Of a stretch of 64,000 bases of DNA, positions 1-12,530 are shown one piece after another. Numbering within the stretch: the stretch's first letter is position 1; the number at the start of each line of letters is the position of its first letter. The stretch is from Hybos culiciformis (taxonomy: Eukaryota > Arthropoda > Insecta > Diptera > Hybotidae), in assembly GCA_964007475.1 (NCBI GenBank), contig OZ023275.1, positions 35,087,381 through 35,151,380 on the forward strand, read 5' to 3'. Position numbers and translations under genes: made by a program. The notes under the pieces were generated by a model. It was not told where the DNA came from and did no database searches. It saw only the letters and a program-made list of their open reading frames with translations.

Positions 1-3000
1 CAGTTCCAAAAATTCGTTTTTTTTTTTTTTCTTCTTGTTAAATAACTTTTTAAGGAATCCTTGAAAATAATTTCCCCCAAACCTTAATAATAATTATTAC
101 CATAAAAACAATGGTAATAATTTGTTTTTATTCTTTTTTACTTTTTATTTTCAAAAAAAAAAAAAATTGACCCTAAATAAATAAAAATGTAAAAAAAAAA
201 TTGGAATCCAAATAAAAATGTTTCCTTAATTAAATGAAATCTTAACGCTTCAATAAAAAATAAGAAAAACAGATTTCATTTAAGAAAAAAAAAACATAAA
301 TATAAAAAATTTCTTAAATATGGGGCTACTTCAAATTAAACATTATTTTCATTTTTAATTTGAAAAAGGAAAATTAGTTCCTGAAAAAAAAAATGTATAG
401 GTACATTTGTTATTTTCTATCATTGCTTTAAGAAGTTTTACGCAATACTGTCTGTATGTACTGTAGATTGTTTTTGAAAATTTAAGATTTTCCTATTTTT
501 ATTATCTTTTAATATGATCAAACATAAAGTTCTTTTTATTTAAGTACTGTTCGATATAAATTTGTTTTAACCCTACAATACTTCGAACTTCTTTTCAACT
601 TGCCAAAAAGTTAAAAATATCTTTTACTTCGACAAAATTACGAATAATTTTTAATAATTACTTTTGTAACAAGTAAAAATAATAACAAATTATTCGTGTT
701 CCCAACCTTAACTTTTACGTACTCCTTACCAATTAACAATTAATGCAAATTCTCAAAATAATGTTTGTCCTTTCTTTTGACAAATGAACAGTATATGAAA
801 AATACTATAATCTATCGAATTATTTAAATAATAACAAAACCCCCAGGATACATTTTTATGATAAAACCAAAATAAATATGCGTCAAGAAATCTGTTATTG
901 TTTTTAAAAAAAAGAAGTATAACCACAAAACAATACCAACAAGTAATTTTCGATTTAAATGCAAATATCAATTTATCAAAACAAAAAAAATACTTCTTAC
1001 TTGCAGTGTCCTTATAGCTTTGAAACATTGAAAAATCTTATTACTTTAAAAAATTGACACATTATAGAATTTCCCAAAGGGAAGATTTCCATTTCCTCGG
1101 CAGAAAAAAAAATTAAATAAAACAAATGGAAGCTATTATTTCTGACAGTGGGTTAAATTTAAAGACATTTCTTATCTTCCTTTAAAAATTTTTGTTTTAA
1201 TTTTTCTCTTTTTCAATTTTAACCATATAAGATGAAACCGAGTTTAAGTAAAAAAAATTCAAATAAGTATTTAGAATCCCGTGCTATCCTGAAAGTTTTC
1301 GAAATTGTTAATCTCGAAGATTAACATATTTGTCAAATAGTTTAATCCTAAAATGAAACGATAATTGGAATGTTGTCGATAGGCATTATTATAAAATAAT
1401 TTTTCTTTGAAAAATATAAGCTCAATTTGATAGTTATGAAAATAATGAAAAAAAAATTGGTTAATTAAAGAAAAAAGAAAATTCTTTATTAGAAAAGAAT
1501 AGTCTCATTATTATTTTATCTCCTTAATAACGCAAATGACAATGTTGATTAACTCAATAATTGTCAAATATAATTATCCTGTACATATCAGGATATAAAG
1601 CTACTCAGAGAATGAGTACATAAATACCAATTAATGCTGAACTACCCTTTTCAATGAAATAAAGCGTGTACATATAAAAAAAAAGTAAATATTCATTCTA
1701 TTTTGATGTAATTTTAGCTCAAACGCCCTTTTATATTATTTCTTTTAGAAAATAAAACTATGGTAATTATTAATAATGTTCACAGTGATTCATACTTATA
1801 GTCGAAAACATTTTGGAATAAAAATATTTCCTTCCAGATTTTGAGACTTCTTAAGGTCAATTTTATCTTCAGGTAATTATGCTACAAAATATTCTAATGC
1901 TTGACGAAATTAATCTTAAAGTAATCAAGCCATAATCCAAATCCTCAAAAATCCAAATCCTCGAGAAAGCACATCAATTAAACATATAATGTAATTTAGG
2001 GGTTTGCATTTTTTGAAGCAGTTGGCATAGCTTAACATTGCATAAAAGTTCAACCTACTATGGTTGTTCTAATTTGCTTAAACCGATATTAATGATTATC
2101 TTGTGTTGATAAAGAAATTACTTCAGATGTAATATGTACATACTTATATTTTCAACCGAAAACTATAATCTTGTCACTTATAGCCAAAATTTACCAAAAT
2201 AATTAAAAATGTGATGTTACTCAGAGTTCATAATGTTTTACAACGTTAATGTCAATAATTTTCATTTGTTTATCTAGTTAAGTCCTTTTATATATACATA
2301 TGTCTGTATAAATGTCAACAGCTTTCCTGTCCTTATCATTTTGTCAACATTATATCTGATTAAGACTATTCTGTACGGAAAACAAAATTGAATTAAATAA
2401 ATGCATATACAGAAGAATGAATCGAACGAAAAACCCTAAATATAAATGATGTTGAATATTTCTATTGCACTCTATTAAATGACCATTAACGTTCATACAA
2501 ACATCGTTGACAATTTAATTTAATTGTTATAAAAGTACCATTGATATTGCATTATTATACTTATGCATAAATTACGCACTTTTTGTTACATAATGTTAAT
2601 GGTTCAAAATATTTATTATTGAAATTCGGAAGGATGTGGACAATTAAATTTCACTAATCGAAGTAATAGTAATGCTAATAGTGTATTTATCTTTATAAAT
2701 TAATATAATTTGGTTGTCTTAATAAATTGAATACAGAAGATGCAGAATATTTTTACAAGTCTCTTAATTCTTAAACTCTAATATAAAGCTAACTAAGGCT
2801 TTCAATGCAATTTGACATAAAAGTATGCTAAATCTCAGTGATTAATGAATCGGTTCATAGAACAAAACTTCAATTGAATGGGTCTTGATTTTAGAGATGT
2901 TTGTTAAAGCATGTAACGACATTTCAGAAGGTTTCACATTTATATGTTTAAGTCTATAAATTTTATTATAAATTTAAAAAATTTCAACTTAATTATAAAA

Positions 3001-5332
3001 TATTATGTTTTTTTTTATAGGTAATCCAAAAAAAATTGTTATTATACAACATTTGAGTAAACACTGTGGTTGCGGCATAAAAAGACTATTAAATTAATAA
3101 AAATTATATTTTTATTAAAAATAAAAAATAAATAAATTAAAGGATCCACTTAAAAAAAACATTGAAGTCGCAAATTTTGTTTGTTGCAATTCTTTTTTCA
3201 AAATTTCGTTTTGTATTAATTTATTTTTTTTTTTTATGTACTTAAAAAAATAAATATTTACAATTGCGTTTTTTTTCTGTTTTTTGTTCAAAGAGTCCTT
3301 TGAGTTATAATAAATTTTTTATTTCGTAAAATAGAAAGTGGATACTTTAAAAATATTATTTTTATTTGTTTTTTTTTTTTTTTTTTGTGGATGATGAAAA
3401 AAAATTACAACTCTACAAGTTGGGAAAAAAAAAGTCCTCGTTAACGCCTTGTTTAACACAACCCTAAAAAAAAAATATTGTATATTTTTTTTTTTATATA
3501 TTTTCTTTATTTCTTTTTCACAGAAAATAACTTAATTTGTGATAGGACACATTTTTTAAATTAAGCTAATATTTTTTTAGCTTTTCAGTTAAAAAAAAAT
3601 AAATATATATTAAAAAAAAAAAGTTAAAAAATGTCAAAAATCATACGTTAAACTTTTGAATTTTAATTTCATTTATTAATCATTAAATTTTTCACTGAAA
3701 TAAGCACAACTTGTAAGGAATCCGCGATTTTTATAAGCACATACTATTTGATTAAAAAAAATAGTATACATTTTAGGACAAAAAGATGTGCCAATTTATA
3801 ATGTTAAAGGCTTCTCATTTTTTCAGTTTTTAAAGATTTTTTAGCCAATAACACAATGTTACAGCTTATATATATAAGTTGAGGCAAATTTTGACTTGAG
3901 GAAGATTTTAAGACTATTCAAAGTTCAAAAAAATTGCATATCTTCATGTCAATCATTTGCGTAGTCGACAGTTAAAGAAAATAGAAGAATTAAATACTTT
4001 TAAGCTATTGTGAATTAATGACTATTGTGATTCACCATATTCGCCTTTTAGCTAACCGCGAACCCATTTATTAAGTTAGCCTTTGATGCTCCAGGAGCTA
4101 ATACCGAAAATAAAATTTAAAAAAATTAATTTCCCGAAACTATGTAGGTACATATTTATAATAGGAAAGGTGTATTAAAAAACTTTTCTTTTATTTAGTA
4201 TCAGTTTGTTGTCAGTCATCACCTATCACCTTTTAGGTTATTTTTATTACTAGAATTTAAAAGTACGTACTAGAATTTCTCTGAAGAGTCTTCTATGCCA
4301 AGGTCACCATTTTATTTGACATTTGGTTCTAAAAATTTAGCCATCTAAAATTACGGCGTTATTTTAAGTTCAGTAACAATTTTTCTTTTTAATGGATTAG
4401 AACTATTTTTATCAGAAATACTAAATATTTTAAAAATAATAAAGAGAAGTAAAATTTGTAGAATGAAAATTTAAAAAAGTAAAAAAAAAAAAATTGTTAT
4501 CATGAAAATATTTTCACAATTGCATGTCCCTGGAGGATTTAAGGCTAAATCTTGTTAATGACACAATGTATTCTTGATTTCCCTCATTTTGAAGAAAATT
4601 TATATACTAAAAATTGTATATATTTTTTTATTACTTGTAAAAAGCAATTGTTGCCTTTGGGTTAATTTCGATTTTTTTTTTCTATTTTAAACATAATTTT
4701 TATTTTCAAAATTTAAAAAACAAAATAATGGGAATAATTTATCCACTCAATAATGTTTTTTTATTTTTTCTTTCTATGTGATTCTTAACATCACACTTTT
4801 CATCATCTTCTAAAATTTTTATTTTATTTTTTTTTCTTCATAAAGTCCAAGAAAATAAAATAAAAATATATTATATAGATACTCTTAAGAGGATTTTTCA
4901 GGAGGACATTAGAATTTAAGAGCCTTAAGGATAGAATATTTTTTTATTTAAAGCAATAAAAAGAAAATTTAAAGAATTTCATAGAAAAAAATTAGGAAGA
5001 AAAAGAATTTTATAGGGCTAGTGATCCCCAGAGACTAATGAAAAAATTATTATTTTTTTTTAACTTTAAAAAATTTAGTTTTAAATTGGAAAATTAATTT
5101 TCTTTTTTTTAAATCAAAGAAGAGAACAATTTCCTAAAAATTAAGAGAATTATTTAACACAATTTTAATTTTAAATAAAACAAGAAAATTTCTTGTTAAC
5201 CCATTCTTTGCCAAATTTAAACTTTTCAAAGTAAATTTATGAGTAAATTTTTTTCAAAATAAATAAATTTTAATTCAAATAATCAAATTAATTTTCTATG
5301 AAGAATTAAAGAATTTTAAAAATCATTTGAAG
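1..5332. other. AT-rich non-coding block
   Basis: I see no supported gene here. The block is mostly A/T runs and short repeats. The only exon-like item is a weak terminal-exon candidate at 3021-3097, listed separately. The open frames present are short and have no recognisable protein signature. The block is probably intergenic or intronic. Confidence 0.6.
3021..3097 (+). other. possible terminal exon (weak)
   Basis: A polypyrimidine run ending in TATAG at 3020 looks like a splice acceptor. The frame that follows reads about 24 codons (NPKKIVIIQHL, then SKHCGCGIKRLLN) to a TAA at 3095-3097, and AATAAA-type sequences follow within 50 bases. No upstream exon was found to pair with it and I do not recognise the peptide. 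It could equally be chance in AT-rich DNA. Confidence 0.2.
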
Positions 5333-5345
5333 GTACGTTTTAGGG

Positions 5346-6066
5346 CAGTGGTTCTTAACCTTTTTAGCTACCGGCACCCCTAAAATTTTCAAACAATATT
5401 CTCGCACCCCTTACCAGAAATTATTGACTTATATAAATTAAAAAACAAACATTATGCAAAACATATTTTTTATACTAAATTAAATTTTTTAATAAAACAC
5501 TAAAAAAATATTAAACTTCTATCTATTATTGCTATATTTTAGCTTACCTTTTGAATTTGACTTTAATGTACCAAATTATATTCTAATAATTAGAATATAA
5601 ATATTCAACTAAACTTGTAAAATTAACTTGTATTAATTGTTTTATTATTAATATTTAACTTTTAATATTCAACACAAAAATTCAAACTTGTAATAATCAA
5701 CACTAAAATTCAATTATTTTTAAATCTTTATTCAATGTAATGTTCGAATCAGTATTTATATTTCTAAGAATAATCGCAACAATCAACTAAAATTTCGAGG
5801 AAATATAAAAATCACTATAGAAACGCATTTGAATTTTTGTAATTGTAGAAAAAATACAAAAATTAATTTGTTTCTATGGTTTATAATTTACAAACATATT
5901 TAAAAAATGTTTTGTGAATAAAAAATTTACTAACCAAAATGAATTTTTAAGATTAGTTTTTTATTTTGCTAGCTACACGTGAATTTGGAAAATTACAATT
6001 TCGCACCCCCAAATATTCAAGCTCGCACCCCTAAGGGGTGCGTGCACCACCGGTTAAGAACCACTG
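5346..6066. mobile_element. hAT MITE nested in left end of the outer hAT
   Basis: This 721-bp element starts CAGTGGTTCTTAACC and ends with its exact 15-bp inverse GGTTAAGAACCACTG. It is flanked by an 8-bp duplication TTTTAGGG at 5338-5345 and 6067-6074. That duplication consists of the last three bases of the outer element's target site plus the first five bases of its TIR. The MITE therefore jumped into the outer hAT's very end after that element had landed. GCACCCC motifs lie just inside both ends. It carries no coding capacity. Confidence 0.9.
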
Positions 6067-6312
6067 TTTTAGGGCATGCATTACCGGTTTACCGTTTACC
6101 GGTTAATCGGTAAATTGTATCTTAAGAGCATTACCGAATTACCGGTAAATACACTTTCTTTTACCGGTAAAATTACATTAGATGATTCGATTCTATAATG
6201 TTTTCATTTTTCGTACAATAATCGAATGTAAAGAAATGGATTTTTATTAGGACCAGAATAAAAAGGGCAAATACTTAACATCTGTTTACAATCAACTAAA
6301 AACTATTTGGTC

Positions 6313-6440
6313 GACGAGTGAGGAAGCAGAAAGAACTTTTTCGGTGACAGGCCAAATCTGCACCAAATTTCGTTCAAGTCTATTGTCACATTGGACAATA
6401 TGTGTTTTTGCGACCTTTTTTTAATTCGCAAGAGAAAATT
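6313..6440 (+). pseudogene. hAT transposase C-terminal (dimerisation) remnant
   Basis: The frame reads STSEEAERTFSVTGQ followed by ICTKFRSSL, the typical hATC signature in which a Ser-Glu/Ala-Ser-Glu-Arg-x-Phe-Ser block precedes a basic stretch. After the RSSL motif the frame ends at a TAA, and an alternative frame continues with LDNMCF, which resembles the family's LDxLxFLR ending. This suggests a frameshift. Only this fragment of the transposase survives and it cannot be functional. It belongs to the outer 5341-9356 element. Confidence 0.7.
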
Positions 6441-7104
6441 GAAGAATCTGCATAACTTTTATTTTTATATTTTTTTTAAATACATTTATTTATTTAATAA
6501 CTATTGAAATTGAATACAAATGAATTAAATTCTTGATGTAGTAAACACAATTGGAGCGACAACGCAACGACAGCGATAGCGACTATCAAAAAAAATATAA
6601 AACCATATATTTGTATGAGAATGAGCACAATTGAGACGACTGGCCACAAACGACATTGTTTCTATTTTGTCGCCGGGCGACAACGACAACCATATATTTT
6701 TGAAGTTTAACTTCTTTAGCGAGGTATTGTTAAAAATTTTTGATCAAAATAGGGGAAAAAAGAAGACAGAATATAGTATGTGCTGCGTCACGATAAATAA
6801 AAGCCACAACGCTGCAAAAGAGGGGTAATAACCACAGAATGTAGTATGTTAAAAAGTAAAAATAAATATAAAAGCAGGGAAATATAAGACGTTGTAGCAT
6901 GTAGCATGTATTTACGAAAATAAAATAGCGATACTACACACACATAACAAAATACTAACGATGGTGGAAAGCAAAAAACAAAAAAAAAACAATATGTATA
7001 GATAGAATTAAAAAAATGTACAATAACAGAATTAAAGATCAACTGATTTTGTTGTTAATATTTATTTAGTTTATTTCCTTTTCGAATTAGTGAAATTCTA
7101 TCAT

Positions 7105-8440
7105 ATGAAACAGAAACGCTGTTTGTCTGTTTGTCTATTCCGAATAGGTACCTAAACCGCTCAGCCGATCGTTTTCAAACTTACACTATTTCTTTGTCTC
7201 AGATCGAGGGTCGTTATAGGCTATTTTCAAATTTGATTGGCCTCCTACTTAGGGACCTCCCCTGAGGGCCCACTTCAAAAGTTCGTCCGATTTCATTCAA
7301 ATTTGGTATGTAAAGAGAGGAACTGATTACACCCAAATTTCGTAACAAAAAATTTATTTCCGAATTCATTCAAATTTGGTACGTAAAAAGAGGAAATGAT
7401 TACACACAAATTTCGTGACAAAGAATTTCATTCAAATTTGGTAAATAAAAAGAGGAAACGATTAAACACGTAAATTTCGTAACAAAAAATTGATTGATCC
7501 TACCCAGCGACCACCACGGGGGGCGGACTAGGGAATGCATTTTTTTAATAAAAATTTAATTCCAGATTTTTGGAATTGTCTTGAAATGAAATCCGGATTT
7601 CGGTTTATTCCGGAATTTCATATAAAAATTAAAATATATTAAAAAATTAAATTAAATTATTCTTTAACATAAATATTAGTTTATTTAGTTCAAAACATTA
7701 TAACAAATTAAATTATGAAATATTTTTTATTAAAATAAAATTTTATACTTTTCAATAAACCGTAAGTGAATAAACTGAATGGAAAAATAAAAATTTGAAA
7801 CACAAAGTATCCAATGTTTTTACATTGAGTTTTAATAGAATTTTTATTGAAAATGTTCCTGCAGCATTGTTAATAAGTTATATTAGAGATTTTCCAAAAG
7901 TGTTCCTCGGGGGGCCCCCCTTGATCGCAAAATTTAATTTCACTTCGAATTCCAAATAAATCACTGAACTCCAACTTATTTTGTTAATGTTGATTAATGT
8001 GAAAAAAAGTTTTACGTATTAGCAGACTTGCGATAGCTACTTAGATTTCAATTTTTATGAATTTTAATGCTTTATGCCTAAATAATAAAAAAAAAATAAA
8101 CAATTGGTCAAAATTCCCGCCAGTAAAAGTTCCACCAAATTCGAAAAATTCGGAATTTAGCATTTTGAATTCCGAATTTTTTGAAATTCGAAAACAGGCG
8201 CATTTCCGGATTTCCGGGATCCAAAAAACCGGTTTTGCATTCCCTAGGGCGGACTTCTAAAGTTCGTGTGATTTTATTCAAATTTGGTAAATAAAAAGAG
8301 GAAACGATTAAACACATAAATTTTGTAACAAAATATTGATTGATCCTACCCAGCGACTTCTAAAGTTCGTCCGATTTCATTCAAATTTGCTACGTAAAAA
8401 AGAATAAATGATTACACACAAATTTCGTAAGAAAAAATTT
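7105..8440. repeat. diverged tandem units with a dispersed-repeat head
   Basis: About five diverged units of roughly 60-80 bases start with TTCATTCAAATTTGGTA and continue with an AGAGGAA-GATTACAC-AAATTTCGTAAC block (near 7292, 7367, 7427, 8272 and 8378). They are preceded at 7120-7210 by a CTAAACCGCT-GCCGATCG stretch similar to the one at 18831-18860. The array is interrupted by the hAT at 7529-8246. It resembles the microsatellite-headed non-autonomous repeats common in arthropod genomes. The class was not determined. Confidence 0.55.
7529..8246. mobile_element. hAT non-autonomous element, second nesting level
   Basis: Inverted termini TAGGGAATGCA and TGCATTCCCTA are flanked by an exact 8-bp duplication GGGCGGAC at 7521-7528 and 8247-8254. 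CCGG- and GGAATT-rich subterminal sequence lies on both sides. The ends resemble those of the outer 5341-9356 element (TAGGG.ATGCA), so the two belong to related subfamilies. The interior is AT-rich without transposase. Confidence 0.9.
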
Positions 8441-8479
8441 AGCCCCCTCTTCCACTTACAAAAGTAAATCAGTCAGAGT

Positions 8480-8996
8480 CAACGTTCCCTCTAATCTTTA
8501 AAATCCATGTGCGGTACAAAATGCAATGTGGGCAAATCTTTTAAATTAAAAAAAAATTTGAGAAATTTTAACCAACAAATTTTTTTTAATATAACTTTAT
8601 TGTTAAACATATTTTTTTATTTGTTTTGGCATAAGTGGATGGAAAAAATGTAAATAAAAACACTTGCTTAATTAAATATCGAAATAGTGCCTCCCTATAA
8701 TGTCGAAAAAAGGCACTTATGGATAGAAAAAATGTAAATAAACGGGTTGTCAAAACAGTCAAAAGACATGACTTCAATGTGCAAATCTACACGAATTTAT
8801 TTCTAAATTGTGTGCAATTACGAAATGAAAATGATGACAAATTTATTTGCGCTGATAAAAAAAAATATTTGCATTATTTCTCCTTAAAAAAAAGATATTT
8901 TGCATTATTTCTAATAGGCAACTCAAATTGATGAGTGGGCAAATTGCCTTTTTTATCTGGGCGGCCGCCCGCGCGCCCAGCTTAGAGGGAACGTTG
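8480..8996. mobile_element. hAT non-autonomous element
   Basis: The inverted termini CAACGTTCCCTCTAA and TTAGAGGGAACGTTG are perfect over 15 bp. They are flanked by the 8-bp duplication GTCAGAGT at 8472-8479 and 8997-9004. The right subterminal part is strikingly GC-rich (GGGCGGCCGCCCGCGCGCCC near 8959-8978) compared with its surroundings. Short open frames inside are not recognisable proteins. Confidence 0.9.
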
Positions 8997-9364
8997 GTCA
9001 GAGTCCGTAGCCAAATAAATATTTGCAAGTAAATAAAGAAGTTAAACTTCTTTCGTGAGCTTATGAGGATGAGGCTCACACATATTTTTTTATTTATTTT
9101 TCTATTTGTTAATTTTTTCCTGTTTATTTATTTCGTCGCCGTCGCCGTCGTTGTCGTCGTTGTTGTTCCAATTGTGTTTACTCCTTCATTTGAAATAATT
9201 AACCTTTTTATTTAGTAGTACGTAAATAAAAAATGTCTTCAAAAGGATTAAAAATATAGTATTTAAAAATTCGGTAATTTACCGGTTAATCGGTTCCATG
9301 TAAACTTTTTATCGAATTACCAGTAATTTCAAAAGTCGGTAAATTTGCATGCCCTAGTACGTTT

Positions 9365-11628
9365 ATTTAATTTTTATGTAAAAAAAATATAGCAAATTAT
9401 TGAAAATGTTCCAATGTGAATGCATCAAAAGCAAATTTATAATAAACTCGAATTTTAAATAATTTATAATATTCTTTTTTAACTAAAAACAGCATACAAA
9501 AAAAAAATTTATTCGATTTCATTTTTGATATGCAAATTTCTTACTTACATTCTTTTTTTTTTTGATAAAGTAAATTTTTTTTTATTAAATCAATTTCAAT
9601 ATGAAATATTTTCATTTTCTTAAACCTTAAAAAAAAATACTAAACTAAAGCATAGGTACATATAATGTAAGATTATTTTTAAGAAAATTTCAAATTTGTT
9701 ATGTATTTCAATATTTCACCGCAACGGCTTAAACTTTTAACCCATTTTCTGCCAACAGCAAGCAACTGAACAACAAAGTAACAAACCAAAAGAATTTCTT
9801 GAATTTACTTAGAGTAAGCCGACCACCTATAAATATAACAAAGAAATCAAGCAAAAATGTTTTATGTCTTCAAATTATAAACCTTGTATATTTATTAAAT
9901 TAGTCATGAAATATTTAATTAAATAAATAATTCTTTCGTTCTTATGTTAAATGAATTATCCTTTAAATTTTTGCTAAACATTATATACCTATTTCTACCT
10001 ACATATACTACTTACTCATTATTAAAATTTATAAGGAAACATGGTATAGTGAATTTCAGTTAAAACCATTTTCATTTCCTATTAAGCATTTTCATTTCTT
10101 AATTTTTGTAGAGATGAAATGTAGACAGGAACTTATGAATAAATCATCAGGTAAATCGAATTAATGATGGTAATATCGTTACCACATTCACTTTTATTAT
10201 CTCTGTAAAATGGTATAAGGAAATTCATTTACAGATAAAATTTCAAGAAAAGCAAAAAAAAAAAAAAAATTAAAAGAAAATCTTTGCATAATATTCTTTA
10301 AAAAAAAACCCTTTTTCTTAAAGAATTTTCCTTGCATACAGATAAAGATATTAATTTAATCAAATTGAAAATTTTTGAAATTTAAGAAACTCAACGATTT
10401 AATTTCTCAATTTCTTAACATTTTAATTTTATGAAAATTTTATTTTTAATTCAAGCTTTTTTTTATATGTGTATAGATATAATAGGTTTAATTGAAAATT
10501 GACTTGAAAAAAAATATTATGTGCTTTTTCTTATCAAGGAAACATTAAAACATAGGTAGTTTATAAGCTGGGTTTAAATTATACTGTCAACATTTTTTGG
10601 CTTAATTAGTAATATCTAATAAAATTGGGTTATGGACTTTCCAAGATTATGATTAATTCAAGAGTCAAACCAAATTTTAGACTTTTATTATAAATTATTA
10701 CATATATTACATATATTACTCTCATTTCGCTCTTTCATATTCCGCTAGCTTCACTCAAATGAAATCTCGATATAAAATAGAATCACATATTTCCAGATTT
10801 TATAATATAAAACTGAATTCTTATCGAATAATTGAATATACCCAAAATAATTTACAAAATCCGTTTAAACTTCCTGAACAAATTATCTTTATATCTTTAT
10901 TCATTATGTCGATTCAATTGAATGATCAAAATTGTTTTAACATAATTGGCTGTAATATGAATATTTTAAAAACTAAACAAAATCTATAAATATTTTAAAA
11001 ACTAAACAAATATTAAACAAAAACAACATTGAAATTGAAAATAAGAATAATTTTTAAGAGCCTATATTTTTTGTATTATTAAAACTATCATTACAGAAAA
11101 GTTATGTCCCATGTTATTGTTCTACAAGTCATTGATTATTTCCATTAAACACCCAATCAATTTTAAATCCTGCCATAAATATTGCAAAAGAGTTTTTCCT
11201 CTCTTTTGTTAAGGCTCATAAATTTATTTTCATAGCTTTATTTTAATTCCTTCGTATAGTTAACAAATTAGATTTATTGATTGTAACAAATTTTCTAATG
11301 TTCCTATAATTTTATTTGGTCCTGATAAAGGGAATGGTATTGTTAACAAAAAATATAAAATAATAAGTTATATTCTAAATAAGTTAGAATAACAAATTAT
11401 GTTTGTCCGAAATTTTAGAATTTCTTTATGGGCTTTAAAAAAAATCGAAATTTGTATTCGTGGTAATGAATTGGCAGATGTGAAAAGTCTAAGTTAAGTT
11501 TCGACACCCTGGAGGCTACACATAAATTTGAATTTGATGCAGGGAGTTCAACTTTTTAAAGACTCAAATAAATTAGATAGCACTAGCACTACAATTTATC
11601 CGTGAAAAAAATTAACAAAGTCATATTA
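9365..11628. other. AT-rich non-coding block
   Basis: Nothing supported. A 76-codon open frame at 10759-10989 has ordinary AT-driven composition (Asn, Ile, Lys, Phe) and no motif, so I leave it out. Confidence 0.5.
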
Positions 11629-11965
11629 ATAATGATTAGACTGCGGATTTATATGCAATTGCATATTCGTACAGAATTAGCCTAGAAGAAAAAGAGAAAC
11701 AGTTAAGCACGTTTTGTGCAAAAACAAATTATTTGAAACGTATTTATTTCTGCATATTTGCATATTCTGCATATTTTTGCATATTTGCATATGTTGCATA
11801 TCTACGTATATTTTACATATCTTGTTTTTTATCTTGTAAAGTTAAAAAATGACTATTGTTTCATTAGAAGTAATAAATATTACAATAGAATACGGCATAG
11901 TACTTCCTACTGAATTTCAAAATAAATTATCAAAAAAAAAATGGGCAAAATCGACGATAAAAATG

Positions 11966-12020
11966 CGATTTTAAATGCATATACGATTTTAAATGCATAT
12001 ACGATTTTAAATGCATATAC
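11966..12020. repeat. 18-bp tandem repeat, three copies
   Basis: The unit CGATTTTAAATGCATATA is repeated three times head to tail inside the hAT-like element at 11637-12862. It contains the ATGCATAT core that also forms the element's subterminal repeats. It may therefore be an amplified transposase-binding unit. Confidence 0.85.
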
Positions 12021-12368
12021 ATTGATTTAGGTTTTTTAAATTTTGAATTTTGAAATTTTGTTGTAGTTGAAGTCGTAAATTTTTCGTCGAAATGGTAACT
12101 ATTTTTGATATGTTCTGGCTGGTGATATTTTTGGTTAATTTGTGAAAATTCCAGGTTTTTACGGAGAAAAATAAAACACAAATCCAGATATTTTTCAATT
12201 TAATAAATTGTTGTTCTGCAAAGTACAGCGAATATTTTAGATATGCTTCTACCACATCATGTGATGTCCAGAGGTCTTTTTCGGCAAATTCATCTTTAAT
12301 GATACGCAGCATAAATTCACCGTTGAGAGAGCTGACTAAATTAAAGTATTTTCGTACTGAATACAATA

Positions 12369-12530
12369 TGCAGTACCAGTATACTGGTACTGTAAAAATA
12401 TTGCAGTATTTTCTTACAATGTACTGGCACTGCAGAAAGTTTAAGTACCACCAGTATACTGGTACTGCAAAAATACTGCAATAACAATGTACTGGTACTG
12501 CAAAAAAAAATGGCAGTACCAGTATAGTAT
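12369..12530. repeat. cluster of palindromic CAGTACCAGTA/TACTGGTACTG units
   Basis: Within 160 bases the palindrome CAGTACCAGTA joined to TACTGGTACTG occurs complete at about 12371-12392 and nearly complete at about 12450-12470. Half copies occur near 12420, 12490 and 12513. The units are separated by AAAAATA/TGCAGTATT spacers. Each full unit could fold into a perfect hairpin. The cluster lies inside the 11637-12862 element and may be a separate small insertion. Confidence 0.8.

Larger units (their letters stand above)
6540..9182. mobile_element. GCGAC-rich terminal inverted repeat element
   Basis: A perfect 16-bp inverted repeat, AGTAAACACAATTGGA at 6540-6555 and its complement at 9167-9182, leads inward on both sides into (GCGAC/GACAAC)n-like sequence. 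No target duplication was found at these borders. It may be an independent insertion that lost its duplication, or an internal symmetric part of the outer hAT. A related GCGAC-rich element with a clear duplication lies at 54257-55029. Two further hAT elements (7529-8246 and 8480-8996) are inserted inside it. Confidence 0.45.
5341..9356. mobile_element. outer hAT transposon, decayed, host of nested insertions
   Basis: The termini are inverted repeats TAGGGCATGCA (left, rebuilt at 6070-6080) and TGCATGCCCTA (right, ending at 9356). They are bordered by an exact 8-bp direct repeat GTACGTTT at 5333-5340 and 9357-9364, the target-site length hAT transposases make. Both subterminal regions are rich in ACCGGT and TTACCGG. 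A transposase remnant lies at about 6313-6440 (+). It reads STSEEAERTFSVTGQ and then ICTKFRSSL, which matches the conserved hAT C-terminal dimerisation motif, before it breaks down. The N-terminal coding part is missing, so this is an internally deleted copy. Later insertions at 5346-6066, 7529-8246 and 8480-8996 expanded it to 4 kb. Confidence 0.85.

Noticed and set aside
12007..12366. 119-codon minus-strand frame
   Set aside because: It lies inside the 11637-12862 hAT-like element and is not a recognisable host protein. It is treated as possible element remnant only.
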